64,000 nucleotides of DNA, taken from Deltaproteobacteria bacterium (GTDB lineage Bacteria > Myxococcota_A > Polyangia > Polyangiales > Ga0077539). Shown piece by piece: positions 59,594 through 64,000 of this stretch. The notes beneath the pieces were generated by a model. The model was not told where the DNA came from. It did not search any database and saw only the letters and a program-made list of their open reading frames with translations. Every line of letters begins with the position of its first letter. Position 1 is the first letter of the stretch. The stretch covers positions 62,001-126,000 of the forward strand of contig JAUXYJ010000042.1 in NCBI GenBank assembly GCA_030694465.1, in the 5' to 3' direction. The position numbers were made by a program, and so were the translations under genes.

Positions 59594-59832
59594 AGCCGCC
59601 GAGTGTGCACGAACCGAGCCCTGGCTAGAAGCCACGCAGTGGTTTTCTCCGTCTTCGCGAGATCACAGCCGTGCGCGTTGGCAATCGCTCAGGCTCGGCA
59701 GTACGCGCTTGTACGCTTTCAGTGAATCCCCCGCGCGAATTGCACGTTGAGTGAATCCCCACGGACACGCACGCGCCCATCGCGTGACAAGTGCCCCTCC
59801 CTTGTGACAAGGAGCCACCGCGTAGAGAGCCG

Positions 59833-60669
59833 ATGACCCCCGATAACCCTGTTGCGTTTGCTGTTTGTTCTCTCCGCGCTCGGTGCGCGAGCTTGCTCGT
59901 GGCCTTGTCGTTTTCTGCGCTGAGCAGTCTCTCGTACGCGCAGACATCCCTCGCGGACCGCGTCTACGTGGTGCGCAACGGTGACACCCTCTCGATCATC
60001 GCGCAGCGCCTGGGTGTGTCAGCCGCAGATCTCGCCGCGCGCAATTACCTCCAGCGCCCATACAACCTGCGAATTGGCAGGCGGTTGCGTCCGCCCGACG
60101 GAGTCTCCCGCGAGATCCTTCGTACGCTCCCGCACCGTGACGGACGCCCCGGAGACCCGCCGCGCGGAGCGAGCGCGCCCGCTGCGTCGTCCCTTCCAGA
60201 GGGCCAAGTGCGCATCCGCCGCGAGGGCACGACCGAGGCCGCGAACTTTGACCTCGCACACCTTGACCCAAGGGGCGCGCGCAGGCTCTCGGCCCTGTTG
60301 CGCTTGGACGCCGCGGAGGGCCAACGGCAGCCTCCGCCCATCGCGTTGCACCCAAGGCTCGTCTTCGCGCTGTCCCGCATCGCTGCACACTTCTCAGGCA
60401 AAACCCTGCGTATTTCACCGAGTGGGCGCGCTCAGTCTACCGAGCCCACGGGGCCCACGACCAACCACGGGAGAGGCACCGCGGTGGACCTGCGCATTGA
60501 CAATGTGTCGATCCAAGCGCTGCACGAGTTTTGCCTTACGCTCGATCGCGTGGGCTGTGGCAATCATCGCCGCGCGGGCTATGTGCATGTGGACGTGCGA
60601 CGCGAGCGAGCGACCTGGGATGACGTCGGCGCGATCTTGCCAATGGCCAACCATCCGCGCCCGCGTTAG
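59833..60669 (+). CDS. LysM and M15-like (DUF882-type) peptidase
   Basis: 278 residues from ATG 59833. Signal peptide (~LVALSFSALSSLSYA), one LysM domain ('YVVRNGDTLSIIAQRLGVSAADLAARN'), a Pro/Ala linker, then a domain with 'TNHGRGTAVDLRI' and 'YVHVDVR'. These match the S/N-H-x-x-G-x-A-x-D and H-x-D zinc motifs of LAS/DUF882 peptidases. Such proteins cut peptidoglycan cross-links or stem peptides. The metal ligands are complete, so it should be active in the periplasm. Confidence 0.85.
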   Translation: MTPDNPVAFAVCSLRARCASLLVALSFSALSSLSYAQTSLADRVYVVRNGDTLSIIAQRLGVSAADLAARNYLQRPYNLRIGRRLRPPDGVSREILRTLPHRDGRPGDPPRGASAPAASSLPEGQVRIRREGTTEAANFDLAHLDPRGARRLSALLRLDAAEGQRQPPPIALHPRLVFALSRIAAHFSGKTLRISPSGRAQSTEPTGPTTNHGRGTAVDLRIDNVSIQALHEFCLTLDRVGCGNHRRAGYVHVDVRRERATWDDVGAILPMANHPRPR

Positions 60670-60684
60670 GCTGCAAATTCGCAG

Positions 60685-62040
60685 CTAGAGTGCGTATCCC
60701 GCGTCAAAGGCAAACCACGGAAGCAGCGGCACTACCGAGTGGTCCCAGTTGGGTGTGTCGTAGAGCAAATCGCGTGGTTCAAAGCTCGTCCGAACCTCGC
60801 CACAGCGTGACTGAATCCCGTGCACGAGCTCTTGGTTGTTGACCAAGTGACGCACGCCCACGGTGATCCGCGCGGCGACCGCGCCGTGCATAATCCTAAA
60901 TTCGTTGCCGATCCCGAAGATCAGCCACATGGGCGTAAAGGGCCCCGTAGGCTGACAGGTGGAACCGCCCACCGGGGGCGAGGTTCCTCGCTGAATTTCG
61001 GTAAAATTCGTGCCAATCCCGACCAAAAGCGACGACGCAAACTGGTACGACCACGGCGCCCTCAGCACGACCGGAAAGAAAGCTACCCCCGGCCCAAACG
61101 GGTGCCCCGCGCCCAGGTTGGCTTCGACCTCGTACCAGGGCCGCGCCGCCCAACGCGCGCCGAGGGCCAAGATCCCCGCCGTGTGCCCAGTGCCCGCTTG
61201 CGCAAAGATCACAAAGGTCCGCTCCCAAGGGCGCGCGCCGGTGGGGTCTACCTCGCGGGCGTTGTCTTCGAGGGCCCTACGGATGCGCCCAATGGTCGAG
61301 AGAGGCGCCGTAGGGGGCCTCCGGGGGGCCACGATGGGGCTGGCGACGGGGCTGGGCGAGACAGCGGGTGCGCCGGCATCTGGGGGCACCGTGGAGGGGG
61401 GCACCGTGGAGGGGGGAGTCACAAAGCGCAGCGTGCGGGTCGCCCGTTGGGACTCTTGCAAGAGAATCACCTGCGAGGATTGCAATCCGTCCGCGCTGAT
61501 CGCGTCGACAAAGTGCTCGCCCGGGTCTAGCGGGATCTCGGCTCCGAGCAGCGCCAACGGGAGCTCTCGGCCGTCGAGCGAGACGCTCTGCACCGTGTGC
61601 TCGGTCGAAGGCTCAAGGATGAGCCGCGCGAGCACCGGCTCGATGGTCGTGATCGCGCGCGTTGCGTGGTCGCGTCGGGCGCTGTTTGTGGGGTCTGCGT
61701 CGAGCCGCAAGAACAAGCGATACTGATCGACTGCTTCGACGAGATACCCTGAGTTTTGCGAGGCCAACGCGTGGTTGTAGTGCAAGAGCGCCGAGGGTCT
61801 CACCGCCAGTGCACGTCGAAATCGGTCACGCGCTTCGAGCCATCGGCCCTCTTCGGCGCGCTGGGCTCCCTCGCGAAAGAGAATGCGCGCGGCCTCGGCG
61901 GTCTCCGCGGGCGGCGACGTCGCCGGGTTGCTCACGGCGGTGGGGCTCTCAGCGGGCTGCCCGTGTGCCGTTGAGACACGAAAGAGCACAACGAGCCCAA
62001 ACCGAATGCGAGAGTGCACCGTGAGCATGTGTGCACGCAT
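60685..62040 (-). CDS. TPR/PEGA protein with barrel-like C-terminus
   Basis: 451 residues from ATG 62040, 12 bases behind the MCE gene stop. Signal-like N-terminus (FGLVVLFRVSTAHG). Residues ~45-135 are TPR ('EEGRWLEARDRFRRALAVRPSALLHYNHALA'); ~140-205 a PEGA-like domain ('VSLDGRELPLALLGAEIPLDPGEHFV'); a Pro/Val linker with two STVPP repeats; then ~260-451 beta-rich strands of outer-membrane-protein type ending in 'FAFDAGYAL'. Being in an operon with MlaD-type and MlaF-type genes, it may act at the outer membrane end of lipid transport; that is inference. Confidence 0.75.
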   Translation of the reverse strand: MRAHMLTVHSRIRFGLVVLFRVSTAHGQPAESPTAVSNPATSPPAETAEAARILFREGAQRAEEGRWLEARDRFRRALAVRPSALLHYNHALASQNSGYLVEAVDQYRLFLRLDADPTNSARRDHATRAITTIEPVLARLILEPSTEHTVQSVSLDGRELPLALLGAEIPLDPGEHFVDAISADGLQSSQVILLQESQRATRTLRFVTPPSTVPPSTVPPDAGAPAVSPSPVASPIVAPRRPPTAPLSTIGRIRRALEDNAREVDPTGARPWERTFVIFAQAGTGHTAGILALGARWAARPWYEVEANLGAGHPFGPGVAFFPVVLRAPWSYQFASSLLVGIGTNFTEIQRGTSPPVGGSTCQPTGPFTPMWLIFGIGNEFRIMHGAVAARITVGVRHLVNNQELVHGIQSRCGEVRTSFEPRDLLYDTPNWDHSVVPLLPWFAFDAGYAL

Positions 62041-62052
62041 CGGGGGGCTCTT

Positions 62053-63264
62053 TTAGGGCGCCGGGGTGGCGCTGGGTGCGGGCGGCGTGGGGTCTTGTGC
62101 GGGGCGCGTCGCCGGGGTTGGGCGCCCATCGCGCTCGCTCGTGCGAATCGAGTAGCGCACCATCGAGCGGAGGACCTCGTTGCGCGAGATATTTCCGACG
62201 AGGGATTTGATGTCCTCGTAGATCGAAGGGTCGACCAGAAGCCCGCCAATCGTGCCGCGTCCACGCTGTACGTCGCGCATAATGTCTCGCATGGACGAGG
62301 TCGCTTGGCGCACATCGCGGGCAGCCGCCGAGAGGTCGTCGCCGTAGATCAGGTTGTGCATCCCGCCGTTGCCTGTGCGCACATCGCGAGTGATCGCTGC
62401 GACTTCGCCCGCGGCCTCTCCAAGTCGACCGATGGCCTGGCCCCCGCGCTCGTCGTAGACCAACGCATGAATCATCCCGCGGCCAGTCCGCGCGTCTCGT
62501 GCCAAGGCCTCTACCTGGTGGGTCGTGCGCTCGACTGAGCCGATCGCGCCGCGCGCCGCAGTGAGAGTCCCACGGATGTCCTCGGCCATGCGCGGATCAC
62601 GCAGCAATCGCCCCACGGTCCCATCGCCGGTCGCGACCTGATCGCCCACCAAGCGCAGATCATGAACGAGCGCCACGAGGTCTGCAGAAAGCTGCGGGTT
62701 GGTCAGCGGGCGGGTAGCCACAATGATCGTGTCGAGCACCGTGTTCGCGCGCGCAAGAATGGTCCCCGCGTTGCGCATGGCGTCCGCGAGGGCGTCCTCG
62801 CTGCGACCCTCGATGGTCCCACCGTTTGGGACCGCCGGCTGCGCGGGGTCGCCCATGGTGATGTCGAGGGCTTTGTCTCCGAGCAAGCCCTTTGAGGCGA
62901 TCTCGGCGACGCTGTTGCGACGCACACGCACCAGCGAGGTCTGGGTGATCTCAAAGTCGACGTGCATCTGCGTGTCTCGCGGCTCGCGACCAAAGCTCAC
63001 CGCGGTGACCGAACCGATCACGATGCCGCCAAGACGCACGGGGCTGCCTGCTCGGAGTCCTGATGCGTTGGTAAACGACGTGTGCAAAATCACATGGGAT
63101 TGAAAGAGATTGCGCTCGTTTCCAATGACAAAAATCAGCGCTGCGGTGGCCAGCAAGCCAAGCGCAACAAAGATGCCCACACGGAGGTAATTTGATCCCT
63201 TGGCGTCCACGGCGATGGGCGAGGTTCTACCACCGTTGTCGCGCATGTCGCGCATGGCCTGCAC
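62053..63264 (-). CDS. MlaD/MCE-domain protein
   Basis: 403 residues from GTG 63264; ATG 63255 is an alternative. One N-terminal membrane helix (LRVGIFVALGLLATAALIFVI) followed by a single MCE domain ('TSFTNASGLRAGSPVRLGGIVIGSVTAV', 'VEIASKGLLGDKAL' type). Then ~250 residues of amphipathic helices in repeating heptads, as in long-tube MCE proteins, and a Pro-rich tail. It is the substrate-binding part of a lipid ABC transporter (Mla/Mce). The ABC ATPase gene is immediately upstream and the TPR/PEGA gene follows. Confidence 0.92.
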   Translation of the reverse strand: MQAMRDMRDNGGRTSPIAVDAKGSNYLRVGIFVALGLLATAALIFVIGNERNLFQSHVILHTSFTNASGLRAGSPVRLGGIVIGSVTAVSFGREPRDTQMHVDFEITQTSLVRVRRNSVAEIASKGLLGDKALDITMGDPAQPAVPNGGTIEGRSEDALADAMRNAGTILARANTVLDTIIVATRPLTNPQLSADLVALVHDLRLVGDQVATGDGTVGRLLRDPRMAEDIRGTLTAARGAIGSVERTTHQVEALARDARTGRGMIHALVYDERGGQAIGRLGEAAGEVAAITRDVRTGNGGMHNLIYGDDLSAAARDVRQATSSMRDIMRDVQRGRGTIGGLLVDPSIYEDIKSLVGNISRNEVLRSMVRYSIRTSERDGRPTPATRPAQDPTPPAPSATPAP

Positions 63265-63308
63265 GGCGGCTGCGTTTCTCGCTGCGCGCGACCGTGTACG
63301 AGACTACC

Positions 63309-63322
63309 CGGCGACGTCGCCG
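63309..63322. promoter_or_regulatory. Palindrome CGGCGACGTCGCCG between ABC and MCE genes
   Basis: A perfect 14-base palindrome in the 70-base gap between the ATPase stop and the MCE start. The same 14 bases occur in the terminator at 20055-20070 and at 61912-61925 inside the TPR/PEGA gene. Here no U-tract follows on the minus strand, so it could be an attenuator or a processing or protein-binding hairpin. Confidence 0.4.
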
Positions 63323-63334
63323 TAGCACGCTTGC

Positions 63335-64000
63335 TCAGCGTCCGAACAGGCTGGCCATCTCGTCTTCGGGGCTGCGGCCTTCGATGAAGTCTCGCACCGC
63401 GGGGGTCGTGCAGTTACGAAAGTGCTCTTGCGTCCCGTGCTCTGCGATCAAGCCTTTGTGCACAAACGCCAAGCGATCGGACACGGTAAACGCGGTGGTC
63501 ATGTCATGAGTGACCACGATCGAGGTCACCTTGAGCTGATGCCTGAGCTTCACGATCAGGTGGTTCATTCGTGTGACGTTGACGGGGTCTAGGCCCGTCG
63601 TGGGCTCGTCGAAGAGGATGACCTCGGGCTGCAGCGCGATGGTGCGCGCGACGCCGACACGTTTTTTCATTCCGCCGGACAAATCCGCGGGCCGCATGGC
63701 TTCGATCCCAGGCATCCCGACGCTGGTGAGCGCCCAGCTCACGCGCTCCCAAATCGCGCGCTCGTTCATCGTGGCGGCGAAGTGTTCGCGCAGCCCATAC
63801 GCCACGTTTTCTCCGACCGAAATCGAGTCAAACAGCGCACCGCTCTGAAAGACCATCCCCACGCGCTGTCGCAACCGGGCGATCTCTGCGACGTCCATCG
63901 CGCCGACCTCACGTCCATCGAAGGTGACGACCCCCGCGTCGGTGCTCAACAGCGCGATGAGCATCTTGAGCATCACGCTCTTGCCGACGCCAGAGCCACC
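63335..64000 (-). CDS. MlaF-type ABC transporter ATPase (partial at window edge)
   Basis: At least 222 codons; the 5' end lies beyond the window. At the edge the frame begins with G-G-S-G-V-G-K-S, the Walker A motif. Q-loop 'MVFQSGALFDSISVGENVAYGL', signature LSGGMKKRVG, Walker B 'ILFDEPTTGLDPVN', and H-loop 'VVTHDMTTAF' follow, all typical of MlaF. It powers lipid transport between membranes with the MCE protein. A permease (MlaE) gene is expected upstream, outside the window. Confidence 0.95.
   Translation of the reverse strand, partial: GGSGVGKSVMLKMLIALLSTDAGVVTFDGREVGAMDVAEIARLRQRVGMVFQSGALFDSISVGENVAYGLREHFAATMNERAIWERVSWALTSVGMPGIEAMRPADLSGGMKKRVGVARTIALQPEVILFDEPTTGLDPVNVTRMNHLIVKLRHQLKVTSIVVTHDMTTAFTVSDRLAFVHKGLIAEHGTQEHFRNCTTPAVRDFIEGRSPEDEMASLFGR

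Noticed and set aside
1-64000. tRNA, rRNA, transposase or integrase genes
   Set aside because: No tRNA-like T-arm/acceptor pattern, rRNA sequence, or transposase/integrase motif was seen; a covariance scan could still find a tRNA missed by eye.

Overview
The window looks like the chromosome of a myxobacterium-like member of the Myxococcota (most likely a Polyangiales/Sandaracinus-type organism). The reasons are high G+C, many eukaryotic-like Ser/Thr kinases (one fused to a sigma-54 activator), a DUF4388-like/DnaJ/TPR protein, PEGA and MopE-type cysteine repeats, and at least 13 predicted lipoproteins, several with Asp/Ala/Gly-rich linkers after the lipobox Cys. No rRNA, tRNA, CRISPR array or transposase was recognised. 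The assignment is inference from gene content.

Layout. 0-13 kb: a CoA-transferase, a MopE-repeat lipoprotein, a CHAD protein, a receiver-only regulator facing a degenerate PAS/HATPase protein, a membrane protein, a 1597-residue kinase/P-loop/TPR/GAF/sigma-54 activator, and superoxide dismutase. 13-25 kb: lipoproteins, a MATE transporter, NagZ, a CAP-domain lipoprotein, a DnaJ/TPR protein, CysRS and HisD. 25-31 kb: a 1602-residue metzincin-type lipoprotein, a second small HExxH protein, and a rhodanese downstream of a pseudokinase. 32-40 kb: a PpiC-type isomerase facing a minus-strand gene series (MATE, hydrolase lipoprotein, barrel-like protein, P5C dehydrogenase, DNA methyltransferase, PAP2) with several 4-base stop/start overlaps. 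40-44 kb: an envelope operon (Pal-like, CpoB-like, PEGA kinase, LysM protein).

43.9-44.4 kb carries the clearest unusual gene. It is a lipoprotein rhodanese whose reading frame has a single in-frame UGA exactly at the catalytic cysteine of the C-x-A-S/C-x-x-A-A loop. The homologous C-terminal half continues in frame behind it, and a nested hairpin with a G-initial loop begins 3 bases after the UGA. This reads as a selenoprotein.

44.5-49.9 kb is a compositionally distinct, visibly lower-G+C block on the minus strand. It has three paralogous beta-rich proteins (the third fused to a LamG-like domain), a DcrB/Eag-like protein, an 816-residue protein with TPR, membrane and M23 peptidase-like regions, and a Cys-rich lipoprotein, then a degraded copy of the M23 protein's tail. 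The best guess is an acquired effector, chaperone and immunity module of undescribed type. It ends in a scarred area (50.1-53.4 kb) with a HerA-type ATPase fragment, an orphan helical protein, a 42-bp-period tandem array and a gene lacking its 5' end.

53.4-64 kb returns to host-like DNA: tandem Cys-rich lipoproteins, several unknown proteins, a vWA lipoprotein, a LysM/M15-like peptidase, and an Mla-type lipid-transport operon (ABC ATPase cut by the window end, MCE protein, TPR/PEGA/barrel protein).
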